Shown in pieces: positions 1-7,934 of a DNA stretch of 64,000 nucleotides. Positions within the stretch are counted from its first letter, which is position 1, and each line of letters begins with the position of its first letter. Origin of the DNA: Fen-1364 sp049515135 (GTDB taxonomy: Bacteria; Spirochaetota; Spirochaetia; SZUA-6; Fen-1364); contig JBEKUJ010000003.1 in assembly GCA_049515135.1 (NCBI GenBank), positions 62,001 through 126,000 of the forward strand. The letters run 5' to 3'. Under the pieces are notes generated by a model. It made no database searches and had not been told where the DNA came from. It worked only from the letters and a program-made list of their open reading frames with translations. Made by a program: the position numbers and the translations under genes.

Positions 1-15
1 GTACCAGAATGGCGC

Positions 16-1461
16 ATGGAACAGCGGAGCATCTTCGCCAACCTGTCCCCCCTGGATCATAGATACTCTCTTTCCGATCCCCAGCTCTTCCAGCGGCTCT
101 CTTCCTGCCTGAGCGAGGACGCCGCCGTTCGCTACTGCCTTCGCGTGGAGACGGCGCTGCTGAAGACGTTGCTCGCCCGCCTGGAGGTCCGGACCGGCGG
201 TCAGGATTCCATGGAGGGCTTTGGTGACGGCATCTCTCCGCAGGAAGTGTATGACGAGGAAGAGAAGACCCATCACAACATCAGGGCGCTCGTCAACGTC
301 ATGAAGCGCCATCTCCCCGCCGGTGTACGTCCCTACGTGCACCTGGGAGCCACGTCCGCCGACATCCTGGACACCGCATCCGCCTTGCGTTACCGCGACG
401 CCGTCCGGACCGTCATCCTCCCGCTTCTCCTGGATCTTGAAGAGGAGCTGGTGCGCAGGGCCCGGGAGGAAGCGGAAACTCCCCAGATCGGGAGGACGCA
501 TGGTCAGCACGCTGTTCCCATCACGTTCGGCTTCGCTATTGCGGAGTACGTGGCGAGGCTCGGCAAAAGCCTGGAGAGGATCGAAGGGAAGGCCGGCAAC
601 CTCCGCGGAAAGCTCGCGGGGGCCGTCGGGGCCTACAACGCCACATCCCTCGTGGTGAAGGATCCCCGGTCGCTGGAAAAGGACTTCCTTGCGTCCCTGG
701 GGCTTCAGCCATCGGAGCACTCCACGCAGCTCGTTGAGCCTGAGTACCTCCTGGAGCTGCTCCTGGAGCTGAACACCGCGTTCGGAATCATTGCGAACCT
801 CGCGGACGACCTGCGTCATCTGCAGAGGTCCGAGATCGCGGAGGTGCATGAGGAGTTCACAGCCACGCAGGTCGGGTCATCCACCATGCCGCAGAAGCGA
901 AATCCGTGGAACTCGGAGCACGTCAAGAGTCTCTGGAAGGAGTTTTGTCCCAGGGTGGTCACGTTCTTCATGGACCAGATTTCTGAGCACCAGCGTGATC
1001 TCACCAACTCCGCCTCCTCACGCTTCATCGCAGAGTACATTTCCGGGCTTGCCCTTGCAGCCGCGCGGATGGGATCGGTAGTGAAGTCGCTGGCTGTCGA
1101 CCGCAGGCGGATGGCGGAGAATCTTTCACGGGCCGGGGACCTGATCTTCTCCGAGCCTGTCTACATCCTGATGGCCCTCGGGGGAGATCCCGATGCCCAT
1201 GAGGGCGTACGAAAGGCGACTCTCCGGGTGGAGCAATCGGGGGAGCAACTCACCGGAGCGCTGCGCAGGGACAGCGCCGTGTGGGAGGTGTTGACGAAGC
1301 AGCTTGCCCATGCCATGGGGAAGAAAGCGGACTCATTCTTCGATGATCCGGCGAACTACAGGGGAATGGCCGCGGAGCAGGCGCGGACCCTTGCGGAGAA
1401 ATATGAAGGGCTGTGCGCGCGTATGCGAAAGGAGCCTGGAGGCGGATGGACAAGATCCTGA
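16..1461 (+). CDS. purB: Adenylosuccinate lyase
   Basis: This enzyme catalyses two fumarate-releasing steps of purine synthesis, SAICAR to AICAR and adenylosuccinate to AMP, in the cytoplasm as a tetramer. The 481-residue protein carries the superfamily signature GSSTMPQKRNP (about residues 287-297), which holds the mobile catalytic Ser loop. It also has the catalytic-His region GRTHGQHAVP (about 159-168) and the substrate motif HLGATSADILDT near residue 110. Length is slightly above the usual 430-460. The ATG at 16 gives a full N-terminus; its ribosome site falls at the window edge. The 3-prime end overlaps guaA by 16 bases, so AMP and GMP branch genes are probably cotranscribed. Identification is firm. 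Confidence 0.96.
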   Translation: MEQRSIFANLSPLDHRYSLSDPQLFQRLSSCLSEDAAVRYCLRVETALLKTLLARLEVRTGGQDSMEGFGDGISPQEVYDEEEKTHHNIRALVNVMKRHLPAGVRPYVHLGATSADILDTASALRYRDAVRTVILPLLLDLEEELVRRAREEAETPQIGRTHGQHAVPITFGFAIAEYVARLGKSLERIEGKAGNLRGKLAGAVGAYNATSLVVKDPRSLEKDFLASLGLQPSEHSTQLVEPEYLLELLLELNTAFGIIANLADDLRHLQRSEIAEVHEEFTATQVGSSTMPQKRNPWNSEHVKSLWKEFCPRVVTFFMDQISEHQRDLTNSASSRFIAEYISGLALAAARMGSVVKSLAVDRRRMAENLSRAGDLIFSEPVYILMALGGDPDAHEGVRKATLRVEQSGEQLTGALRRDSAVWEVLTKQLAHAMGKKADSFFDDPANYRGMAAEQARTLAEKYEGLCARMRKEPGGGWTRS

Positions 1462-2999
1462 TTCTCGACTTCGGAAGCCAGAGCACCCAGCTCATTGGCC
1501 GCAGGATCCGGCAGATCGGAGTGTACAGCGAGATCGTGCCAGGTGACCGGCAGGTCAGTGCAATGGATTTCAGCGACGTTCGGGGAATCATCCTCTCAGG
1601 CTCGCCTTTTTCGGTGTATGAGGACGGGGCGCCGCGCGCGGACAGGCGCATCTATGAAAAAGGCCTTCCCATGCTCGGGATCTGCTACGGTTTCCAGAGC
1701 ATGAGCGCGGATCACGGCGGAGCCGTGACTGCGCTCGTTAGCAAGGAATACGGGAGGGCGCGGATAACACTGGAGGGAAAATCGGCCCTCTTTGGGCGCG
1801 TTCCCGGAGACTCCTTCGTATCCTGGATGAGCCACGGGGATTCGGTGACGCAGGCCCCTGCGGGGTTCCGCGTCATAGGGCGCTCGGAGAACGGTCTTGC
1901 CGCCGCGTTCGTGAGCGAGGAGCGCCTGATGTGGGGGGTGCAGTTCCATCCCGAGGCGAGCCATTGCGAGCACGGGCAGCAGATCCTGGAGGCCTTTGCA
2001 CTCGACATATGCCGCGCTCGGCCAGAATGGAACATTGAATCGTACCTCCGCGCCCAGAAGGAGCTCCTGAAGCAGAGAGTGGGGGAGAGGGACGTCGTGC
2101 TGCTCATCTCGGGGGGCGTGGATTCGTGCGTTGTCGGCGCCCTGCTCCTCCGAAGCCTGGACCCCGATCGCGTCTACCTCATGTACATCGACACAGGCCT
2201 CATGCGGGACGGGGAGTCGGAAGAGGTCGCGGAAAACCTTGCCGGCCTGGGAGCACGTCACCTTCTCACCCTCGATGCTTCTGAGAAATTCTACGCAGGA
2301 CTTGCAGGCGTGACCGATCCGGAGGAGAAGAGGCGGGTCATCGGGGACCTCTTCATCACGGTGCAGGAAGCGGAGATAGGCGCTCTCGGGATTCGGGACT
2401 CATTCCTTGCCCAGGGAACCCTGTACACGGACCTGGTGGAATCAGGGAAAGGCGTTGGCGACAAGGCCAAGGTGATCAAGACGCACCACAATGTTCGCTC
2501 TCCTCTCGTGGAGGCAAAGAGGGCAGAAGGGCGGGTCATCGAGCCGCTCTCATCGTTGTACAAGGACGAAGTCCGTGAGCTGGGCACCGCGCTCGGTCTT
2601 TCCCCAGCCGTTGTGAAGCGCCACCCCTTTCCCGGACCTGGGCTCGCCGTAAGGATCGTAGGAGAGGTGACGCGCGAAAAGTGCGACCTGCTTCGCAGGG
2701 CCGACGCGCTGTTCATCTCTGAGCTTCGACACCGGGGGTTCTACGACAGTATCTGGCAGGCATTCTGCGTCCTGCTGCCGGTGAGGTCAGTCGGGGTGTC
2801 CGGGGACATGCGCAGGTACGGCCATGTGCTGGCGCTTCGAGCAGTGGCTTCGTTGGACGCAATCACGGCGGACGTGTACCCCCTCCCCATGAAGGATCTG
2901 CTGGAGATCTCCTCCCTTGTGACCAACAGGATTCCCGATATCGGCCGTGTAGTCTACGACATCTCCAGCAAACCGCCCGCGACCATCGAATGGGAATAG
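1446..2999 (+). CDS. guaA: GMP synthase (glutamine-hydrolysing)
   Basis: GuaA converts XMP to GMP using glutamine and ATP. An N-terminal class I amidotransferase domain has nucleophile Cys80 in GICYGFQ and His168/Glu170 in FHPE. It is followed by an ATP pyrophosphatase domain with the P-loop SGGVDS near 221-226, and by a C-terminal dimerisation domain with RHPFPGPGLAVRI and the usual KPPATIEWE end. I chose ATG 1446 (MDKILILDFG) because homology begins there and GGAGG lies just upstream at 1438-1442; longer readings only run into purB. At 517 residues it has normal family length. It is coupled to purB by a 16-base overlap. Confidence 0.97.
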   Translation: MDKILILDFGSQSTQLIGRRIRQIGVYSEIVPGDRQVSAMDFSDVRGIILSGSPFSVYEDGAPRADRRIYEKGLPMLGICYGFQSMSADHGGAVTALVSKEYGRARITLEGKSALFGRVPGDSFVSWMSHGDSVTQAPAGFRVIGRSENGLAAAFVSEERLMWGVQFHPEASHCEHGQQILEAFALDICRARPEWNIESYLRAQKELLKQRVGERDVVLLISGGVDSCVVGALLLRSLDPDRVYLMYIDTGLMRDGESEEVAENLAGLGARHLLTLDASEKFYAGLAGVTDPEEKRRVIGDLFITVQEAEIGALGIRDSFLAQGTLYTDLVESGKGVGDKAKVIKTHHNVRSPLVEAKRAEGRVIEPLSSLYKDEVRELGTALGLSPAVVKRHPFPGPGLAVRIVGEVTREKCDLLRRADALFISELRHRGFYDSIWQAFCVLLPVRSVGVSGDMRRYGHVLALRAVASLDAITADVYPLPMKDLLEISSLVTNRIPDIGRVVYDISSKPPATIEWE

Positions 3000-3036
3000 G
3001 TGGTTGGCATGAAAAAGCTCTCACTTTAGGAAATAG

Positions 3037-3055
3037 CTATACGTTACCGATATAG
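3037..3055. promoter_or_regulatory. Inverted repeat before the HTH/zinc-ribbon gene
   Basis: The arms CTATA (3037-3041) and TATAG (3051-3055) are separated by 9 bases and lie 12 bases before the GTG start of the small HTH gene. A second partial symmetry, TCAC at 3021 and GTGA at 3057, flanks it. This could be an operator for autoregulation by the adjacent DNA-binding protein, but the arms are short and AT-rich, so chance is possible. Confidence 0.25.
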
Positions 3056-3066
3056 TGTGAGTAGAG

Positions 3067-3474
3067 GTGAAAGAAATGCCAGGGGAACTGCCGGAAGACC
3101 CTTCCGTGCGAGAGATGCTGGAATGGCTCATGTCGACCTGGGGCATGACTAAGTCTGACCTTGCCCGGATGTTCCAGAGGACCCAGTCCACGATCCATCA
3201 TTGGCTTACCACGGGGCAGGTTTCGCATCGCAACCTGATGAAAATACGCTCAAGCTACTATTTCCTCCATGATTCACGTGACCCGCACTCCAACGAAAGG
3301 AAATGCGAGAGATGCGGGAAATGGCTTTCCCAGGGAGAGTTCCGCCGAGGGAAGGCTATCTGCCACGCGTGCGAGAACTCGCGCACCCTTCAATATTATT
3401 GGTCCCATCGGGAAGAACAGCTTTCCAAGCGGAAAGCCAAGAACTGGTACAACCGCAAGAGCGTCCGACCGTAG
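3067..3474 (+). CDS. Small HTH protein with a Cys4 zinc ribbon
   Basis: A 135-residue protein of unknown role. Residues about 26-60 (MTKSDLARMFQ..STIHHWL) read as a helix-turn-helix of the Cro/C1 type. Residues 80-102 carry C80-x2-C83-x15-C99-x2-C102, a zinc ribbon like the one that precedes HNH nuclease domains in phage-type proteins, followed by a basic aromatic stretch (YYWSHREEQ..KAKNWY). No HNH catalytic residues follow, so I infer a DNA-binding protein rather than a nuclease. The start is GTG 3067, with an ATG alternative at 3076. It stands alone between guaA and a lipoprotein gene. It could be a regulator or a remnant of a mobile-element gene. Confidence 0.7.
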   Translation: MKEMPGELPEDPSVREMLEWLMSTWGMTKSDLARMFQRTQSTIHHWLTTGQVSHRNLMKIRSSYYFLHDSRDPHSNERKCERCGKWLSQGEFRRGKAICHACENSRTLQYYWSHREEQLSKRKAKNWYNRKSVRP

Positions 3475-3536
3475 GACGGAACGCTGCTCTGGATATTCGT
3501 CCCGGAATCCATTATCATCCGCCAAAGGATCAGCAA

Positions 3537-4151
3537 ATGCAAAAGGCCGGCCTCGTGTGCATCATTGCAGCAGTGCTGCTCAGCTCGTGCGTGGGGATAG
3601 ACAGTCGCCTCGCCATCCGTGAGAACGGATCCGGGACGCTGTCACTGACCTATCAGGTATCGCAGCTCGTAGTCAACCTCGGCAATCCCGTGGACGGGAA
3701 AAACGTCGTGCCCCTTCCACTTTCCAGGGCCGATTTCGAGCGGTCCGTGGCAAGCTCCAACGGCAAGGTGAGACTGACCCGGTTCGATCGATCTGAAAAC
3801 CAGAAGGACGTCATCATCCGGGTCGAGCTCGCTTTCGATTCTCTGGACGCCGTTGCGCGGCTTGACGCGTTCCAGAGCGCTCAAATACGCGTCTCAAACG
3901 ACGGCTCCGCTCACACATTCTCGCAGCTCATCGCGAAGGCCCCCAGTGAGCCAATTACGGCTGATTCGCTCCGGATGGTGGACGCGTTCTTCGGGGATTA
4001 CAGCCTCAGTTTTTCCATAGAAGCTCCTCAACCCATCACAACCAACAGCCTTGGAACATTGTCCAGCGACAAGCGCATTTTGACATACAAAACGAGCGTG
4101 GGGGAGATAGTGAGGACGAAGAACGATATTGTTCTGTCGATCGGCTGGTAG
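3537..4151 (+). CDS. Putative lipoprotein of unknown function
   Basis: This 204-residue protein starts with a lipoprotein signal peptide: positively charged start, hydrophobic stretch, then lipobox LSSC with the lipidated residue at Cys18. It should be exported and anchored by lipid. The mature part (LAIRENGSGTLSLTYQ...) resembles spirochaete lipoproteins built from beta strands, with a repeated pattern of polar residues. I do not recognise a catalytic motif. ATG 3537 is preferred because it gives the signal peptide and has AAAGGA about 7 bases upstream; the reading frame is open further upstream, but that part overlaps the HTH gene and is not signal-like. No partner genes are evident. Confidence 0.75.
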   Translation: MQKAGLVCIIAAVLLSSCVGIDSRLAIRENGSGTLSLTYQVSQLVVNLGNPVDGKNVVPLPLSRADFERSVASSNGKVRLTRFDRSENQKDVIIRVELAFDSLDAVARLDAFQSAQIRVSNDGSAHTFSQLIAKAPSEPITADSLRMVDAFFGDYSLSFSIEAPQPITTNSLGTLSSDKRILTYKTSVGEIVRTKNDIVLSIGW

Positions 4152-4346
4152 AGGGAGTGGAAGCCTTCGGCGCTCGGCGGGTCCATCACCAGCTCGATGG
4201 TCCACGACCATGTGTCCGCGGTTCACCGGTCGAGGCTGATTGGAAAGGGAAGTGTAAGGCAGCACAAGAATGATAGCCAGACCTGAAATTAAAGCGACTT
4301 CTCACAATATACTCTTTTCCATTCATTCTCATAAATTAGTTGGTTT

Positions 4347-4370
4347 GCCAATCTCGGTGCCCAGATTGGC
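4347..4370 (+). promoter_or_regulatory. 8-bp hairpin before the TPR gene ribosome site
   Basis: GCCAATCT (4347-4354) and AGATTGGC (4363-4370) form a perfect 8-bp stem with an 8-base loop. It sits 8 bases before the AAGGGG ribosome site of the TPR gene. There is no U-run, so it is more likely a leader structure than a terminator. The rest of 4152-4385 is AT-rich and noncoding; TATACT at 4308-4313 could be a -10 element, without a convincing -35. Confidence 0.35.
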
Positions 4371-4385
4371 TGCCGGCCAAGGGGT

Positions 4386-5300
4386 ATGATGTCTATGCAG
4401 CATTTGAAAGGCATGCTTGTCCTCCTTCTCCTGAGTAATTCGATTGCATGGGCCCAGGCACCTGCAGAAAAGCCGCAAGACTGGATCCTTTATGAGAGGG
4501 GTAATGCGATGTTTGCACAAAGAGAATTTGGGCAGGCATTGCAGTTGTACAAAGAAGCGGTTTCTTCGGCCGGGATATTTCCTGAAGCCGAAATGAGAAT
4601 AGGTGATGTATTTTTTGAGGAGGGTGAGTTTCAGCTTGCAAAAGATCAGTATGATAAAGCATACAATTTAAGAAAGGGGTTTGAGATACCAGAAACTCAG
4701 TACGAGGTTCTGTACAAGCTTGCTGATCTATATCTGGGCCGGCAAATGTACAGCTCAATGGAGGACTCCCTGCTCAAGGTAGCTGCAGACGACAAGAGAT
4801 TTTCTGATCCTGTCAGCGAACGGTTGAAAAATCAAATCGAAAAGAACTACAGGGAAAAGGGGATAGACCATACGCTTTTCCTTTATCAGTTCAACGTGCC
4901 TTTTGCGCAGGCTGCGCACTCCAGGTTGGGATGGTTCTACTACAGATCGGGCAGATACGGGCAGGCGCTCCAGGAGCTTCTCTACGCGGTGATTTACAGT
5001 ACAACAGAAATGAACGTTTCTCTTCATGCCATGGACGTTGACTATCAGTTCAAAACACTCAGCGATATGCTTGCGGCAGTGGAGACCTATAAAGATCTTG
5101 CAGGCTACATTTCGAACAGCGACTTCTTCAGCGATCTCTACTACCTGGCGTGCTCTTCCTATACCGCAGGCCTTCCTGCGCATGCAACGCAATTGTGGAG
5201 ATTGATGGCTGGATCAAGACTTTCGGGCAGATTTGCATCCTTGTCAGCGCGCCAGATAAAGTCTCCGTGGACTGAGAAATTGATTGGTCCAGCCCGCTGA
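4386..5300 (+). CDS. Exported TPR-repeat protein
   Basis: A protein of 304 residues with an N-terminal signal peptide (hydrophobic LVLLLLSNSIAWA, probable cut after AWA or AQA) and then repeated helical pairs typical of tetratricopeptide repeats, for example GNAMFAQREFGQALQLYKEA and MRIGDVFFEEGEFQLAKDQYDKA. TPR modules mediate protein contacts, so a periplasmic scaffold role is plausible. Starts at 4386, 4389 or 4395 are possible; AAGGGG at 4379-4384 best suits 4395. The gene is clearly more AT-rich, with more A/T-ending codons, than its neighbours, which hints at a different history. It is flanked by noncoding DNA on both sides. Confidence 0.8.
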   Translation: MMSMQHLKGMLVLLLLSNSIAWAQAPAEKPQDWILYERGNAMFAQREFGQALQLYKEAVSSAGIFPEAEMRIGDVFFEEGEFQLAKDQYDKAYNLRKGFEIPETQYEVLYKLADLYLGRQMYSSMEDSLLKVAADDKRFSDPVSERLKNQIEKNYREKGIDHTLFLYQFNVPFAQAAHSRLGWFYYRSGRYGQALQELLYAVIYSTTEMNVSLHAMDVDYQFKTLSDMLAAVETYKDLAGYISNSDFFSDLYYLACSSYTAGLPAHATQLWRLMAGSRLSGRFASLSARQIKSPWTEKLIGPAR

Positions 5301-5427
5301 CCATTGATAGTGATATCGGCCAATCTGATGATCGATCAATAGTAGACAGAATATCTATTATCGGAAGTAAAAAGAATTTTGATTTGGACTAAGTAAACTT
5401 CAGGAACTTGCGGGCTTGGCGGGCAAT

Positions 5428-5805
5428 TCAAGAGCCACGAGCGTGGTTCTTTGTTCCAGACTTCTTTTTCTGAGGCAAGGTGCGTGCGTAGTCGGCTGCT
5501 TCAGCAGCCACTGCCCTGAAGGTGTTTTCGTTCTTGTACAATTTTTCTGGCAGAACAAAGTAGTCCTTCATCGGCCTGCCTGGCATGGGCTCGAGAGCTG
5601 ACAAAGGGGCATATTTCTTCCAAAGCCTGGATACCTGGTCTGGAGAAAGTCGCAGGAAGACTGAGCTCTGGAAGAGCCCGGCAAACATGTTCTTGTTGAT
5701 GAAGTATGCGGGATAGCCAAACATGAGCTTTTTCTCGCAGTCTATCCCTGCCAGCGCTTTTCCAAGCAAGGCCTTGAGCTCTTCCGGAGCTTTTTCCCAT
5801 TTCAT
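5428..5805 (-). CDS. TfoX/Sxy N-terminal domain protein
   Basis: This 125-residue protein matches the TfoX N-terminal domain family: KLMFGYPAYFINKNMFAGLF near residues 26-45 is the characteristic core, followed by FLRLSPDQV and the Gly-Arg-Pro-Met region (PGRPMKDYFVLP). In Haemophilus, TfoX/Sxy acts with CRP in competence control, but single-domain members are widespread and mostly uncharacterised. The protein ends in a Lys-rich tail. ATG 5805 is preceded by GGGAGG about 10 bases upstream. It is transcribed away from the divergent barrel gene at 5877. A function beyond the family name is not supported. Confidence 0.82.
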   Translation of the reverse strand: MKWEKAPEELKALLGKALAGIDCEKKLMFGYPAYFINKNMFAGLFQSSVFLRLSPDQVSRLWKKYAPLSALEPMPGRPMKDYFVLPEKLYKNENTFRAVAAEAADYARTLPQKKKSGTKNHARGS

Positions 5806-5861
5806 GGTTCTCTTGCCTCCCCGTCCCCTCGCACTCGGAAAGAAACTCCAATCCCCTGTGC

Positions 5862-5867
5862 TATAAT
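5862..5867 (+). promoter_or_regulatory. Candidate -10 element for the barrel gene
   Basis: A perfect TATAAT lies 9 bases before the ATG at 5877, so transcription would start at about 5874. No good -35 is seen at the usual distance. If real, the mRNA would be nearly leaderless or translation would start at ATG 5895. Confidence 0.4.
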
Positions 5868-5876
5868 AATGCCTGC

Positions 5877-7040
5877 ATGGAAACGTTGACTAACATGATC
5901 AAGGCATGCCGCAGCGTAATCATCGCAGGAGCAATTCTCCTGGCATCGGTTGCTGCAAGCGCTCAGATGGAGGCCCCTGAGGGCGTTTGGACCTTCACGA
6001 ACTTCGGCGTCCGCGCATATTGGTGGGGGATCGTCCCGACGGGAGGAGACTTTTCCATCCTGTACAACGGCTTCAGGCTCATGCCTGGTCTGGACACGAT
6101 TGTGGAGAACGACGCAGGGGCGGGATACGAAACGGACAACTTCTACCGCAAGCCTGACGGCGGCTTGTACTTCGGGCCTTCGGGAGACGGATCCCCGGTC
6201 CTGTACGACAGGCTTGAGATCCTTGAGGGCCTGGGCATCCGGCAGGGGGTTCTCTGGGACAAAAGTCGAAATCGCAATCTCCTTGAAGGCTTCCTGTTCT
6301 ATCGCCTCCATTATGACTGGAACAACCCCTCCTCCGGCACGTCCCCGCTTCTTTTCCAGTCGGGGCTGCCGGACGCCGACCAGATTCTCAGCAATTCTCT
6401 GATTGCGGGAGTGTCCATCAGCACCATAGACAAGGACAAGGTTCATAAAACCATGAATGGTCTGTACGGCGAAGTCTCAGTGCAGTGGGGACCGTCGTTC
6501 TTTTTCAACAGCATCGGCAAAGCAGATTTCTTCCGGCTGAACGCAACGGCAAAGGGTTTTGGCACCCTGTACGCGGCGCCTGAAAAAGGCGACGCAAACT
6601 TCTTCAGCATCTACCTTGGAGACTTTGTTTCCGTGGATTACACGGGAGGCAGCTCGATTCCGGTGTATGTACAGGAGAGCACCGGGGGCCTGGCTCCTCG
6701 AGCCACCACGGACGATTGGGTTCGGGGTTTCGAAACCGGCTCATATGGCACGACATTCAAGGCGGCCAACAACTTCGATATCCGGTTCCAGGGGCCAGCC
6801 ATCATCTGGCCGTCGGTTGTTCCGGGGATGTATCTCTTCAGCGATGCGGGATATTACAACGGCTTTTCCGGAGATCCGGCAAACACTGCGGGAGGTTTCC
6901 TGGCCTCAGTTGGCGCGGGCGGATATCTCGATTTCTTCGATCTGACCAACCTGACCGGCTATCTTGCCTTCCCCGTTGTCGGGAAGCGGGTGGACGGCGC
7001 GTCCTGGGTCATCAGCTTCCACTTCAATCTTGATTTCTAG
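5877..7040 (+). CDS. Outer-membrane beta-barrel protein
   Basis: This 387-residue protein has an N-terminal signal peptide ending in a type I site (VAASA before Gln). The mature chain has alternating aromatic and polar residues and ends in FHFNLDF, the C-terminal aromatic signature used by BAM-inserted outer-membrane barrels. I infer a surface porin-like or structural barrel; no specific family was recognised. Two starts are possible, 5877 and 5895 (MIKACRSV), the second giving a more conventional signal peptide. A perfect TATAAT lies only 9 bases before the first. A GC-rich hairpin follows the stop. BamA and Skp, which would assemble such a protein, are encoded at 62277-64000. Confidence 0.78.
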   Translation: METLTNMIKACRSVIIAGAILLASVAASAQMEAPEGVWTFTNFGVRAYWWGIVPTGGDFSILYNGFRLMPGLDTIVENDAGAGYETDNFYRKPDGGLYFGPSGDGSPVLYDRLEILEGLGIRQGVLWDKSRNRNLLEGFLFYRLHYDWNNPSSGTSPLLFQSGLPDADQILSNSLIAGVSISTIDKDKVHKTMNGLYGEVSVQWGPSFFFNSIGKADFFRLNATAKGFGTLYAAPEKGDANFFSIYLGDFVSVDYTGGSSIPVYVQESTGGLAPRATTDDWVRGFETGSYGTTFKAANNFDIRFQGPAIIWPSVVPGMYLFSDAGYYNGFSGDPANTAGGFLASVGAGGYLDFFDLTNLTGYLAFPVVGKRVDGASWVISFHFNLDF

Positions 7041-7052
7041 CCTGACCCTCGC

Positions 7053-7072
7053 GGGGCGCCGGGCGCCCTTTC
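7053..7072. terminator. GC-rich hairpin between convergent genes
   Basis: GGGCGCC (7054-7060) and GGCGCCC (7062-7068) form a tight GC hairpin followed by TTT at 7069-7071. It lies 13 bases after the barrel gene stop and just before the end of the convergent PAP2 gene. It fits a short intrinsic terminator for the rightward gene, though the U-run is short. Confidence 0.5.
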
Positions 7073-7078
7073 CCCCGC

Positions 7079-7924
7079 CTAAAGCGGGATCGTGAGGAGC
7101 TGGACCTGCACAGGGGGAACGGATTTCCCGGTGAGCGCCCTCCACTGCGTCGATTCATGCAGGATCGGAATGAGGGCACCGAAGGCGGCCCCGAGGGACG
7201 CGCCGACAAGGACATCGGTAAGGAAGTGCATTCCCGAAGTCACGCGCAGGACCGACGTGCCTGTCGCCAGACCGAGATCCAGCGCGGCAAAAGGCACGAG
7301 GTAGGGCGAGTTGGGGAAATAGGTCGTAAAGGCGAACAGGCCGAAGACAGCGGCTGCAAAAGCCAGCGTCGCATGTCCTGATGGAAATGAATCGTTGCCC
7401 TCCCAGGTGTCGGGAACCGCGCCCCCTGTTGCTGCCATGTACAACCACGGGCGCTGCCTGGGCAGCAGGTATTTCAATAGGTTCTTCGAGAAATCAGCAA
7501 GGGCAAGGCTCTCGACATAGGGGACAAGGACTCCAACTGCACCGTCCGCATTCAGAAAAATGCACAGGACTGCGGGAAGCGCCACGGCCGTGTAGAGAGT
7601 GATGTCGCTCGCAAGGTCCAGGCCGCGGGAGTAGCCGAAGACAGCAATCCGATCGAAGCCGTTGATTTTGCCGGGATCCGCAAGCCCGAGGTCCACAGGC
7701 TCGCTTGTGTGAAAGAACAGCTCGCTTGCCCCTCCAATCACGAGGCTGCCGCCTAGAAGGATCCCGTCCGCGAGGGGACCGACGGCAAAGGTATCAGCCC
7801 GTCCTGCCAGAGGCGGGAAGGAGAGAAAGACGAAAAGCAGAGCCGGGAAGGCGATAGTGCCCTTGCAGGGTGCCTGCCCCACCCTTCTGGCCGTGCTTTT
7901 CTCAGCATTCCGAAGAATATTCAC
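7079..7924 (-). CDS. PAP2-family membrane phosphatase
   Basis: A 281-residue integral membrane protein with all three phosphatidic-acid-phosphatase motifs: K151-x6-R158-P159 (KYLLPRQRP), PSGH at 181-184, and the last motif with R227, H233 and D237 (LRVTSGMHFLTD). His184 and His233 should be the acid and nucleophile. Several hydrophobic segments (about 25-40, 55-70, 110-125, 185-205, 210-225, 235-250) place it in the membrane. Members remove phosphate from lipid phosphates or undecaprenyl pyrophosphate; which substrate applies here is open. ATG 7924 follows the propeller lipoprotein stop by 10 bases, so the two may be cotranscribed. Confidence 0.9.
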   Translation of the reverse strand: MNILRNAEKSTARRVGQAPCKGTIAFPALLFVFLSFPPLAGRADTFAVGPLADGILLGGSLVIGGASELFFHTSEPVDLGLADPGKINGFDRIAVFGYSRGLDLASDITLYTAVALPAVLCIFLNADGAVGVLVPYVESLALADFSKNLLKYLLPRQRPWLYMAATGGAVPDTWEGNDSFPSGHATLAFAAAVFGLFAFTTYFPNSPYLVPFAALDLGLATGTSVLRVTSGMHFLTDVLVGASLGAAFGALIPILHESTQWRALTGKSVPPVQVQLLTIPL

Positions 7925-7934
7925 CCCAACTCCT

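Noticed and set aside
1413..1445. Extended N-terminus of GuaA
   Set aside because: The extra 11 residues overlap purB and lie before the universal MDKILILDFG start with its own ribosome site.
5430..5455. Hairpin at the end of the TfoX gene as a terminator
   Set aside because: The stem has a mismatch and lies within the coding end, with no U-run.
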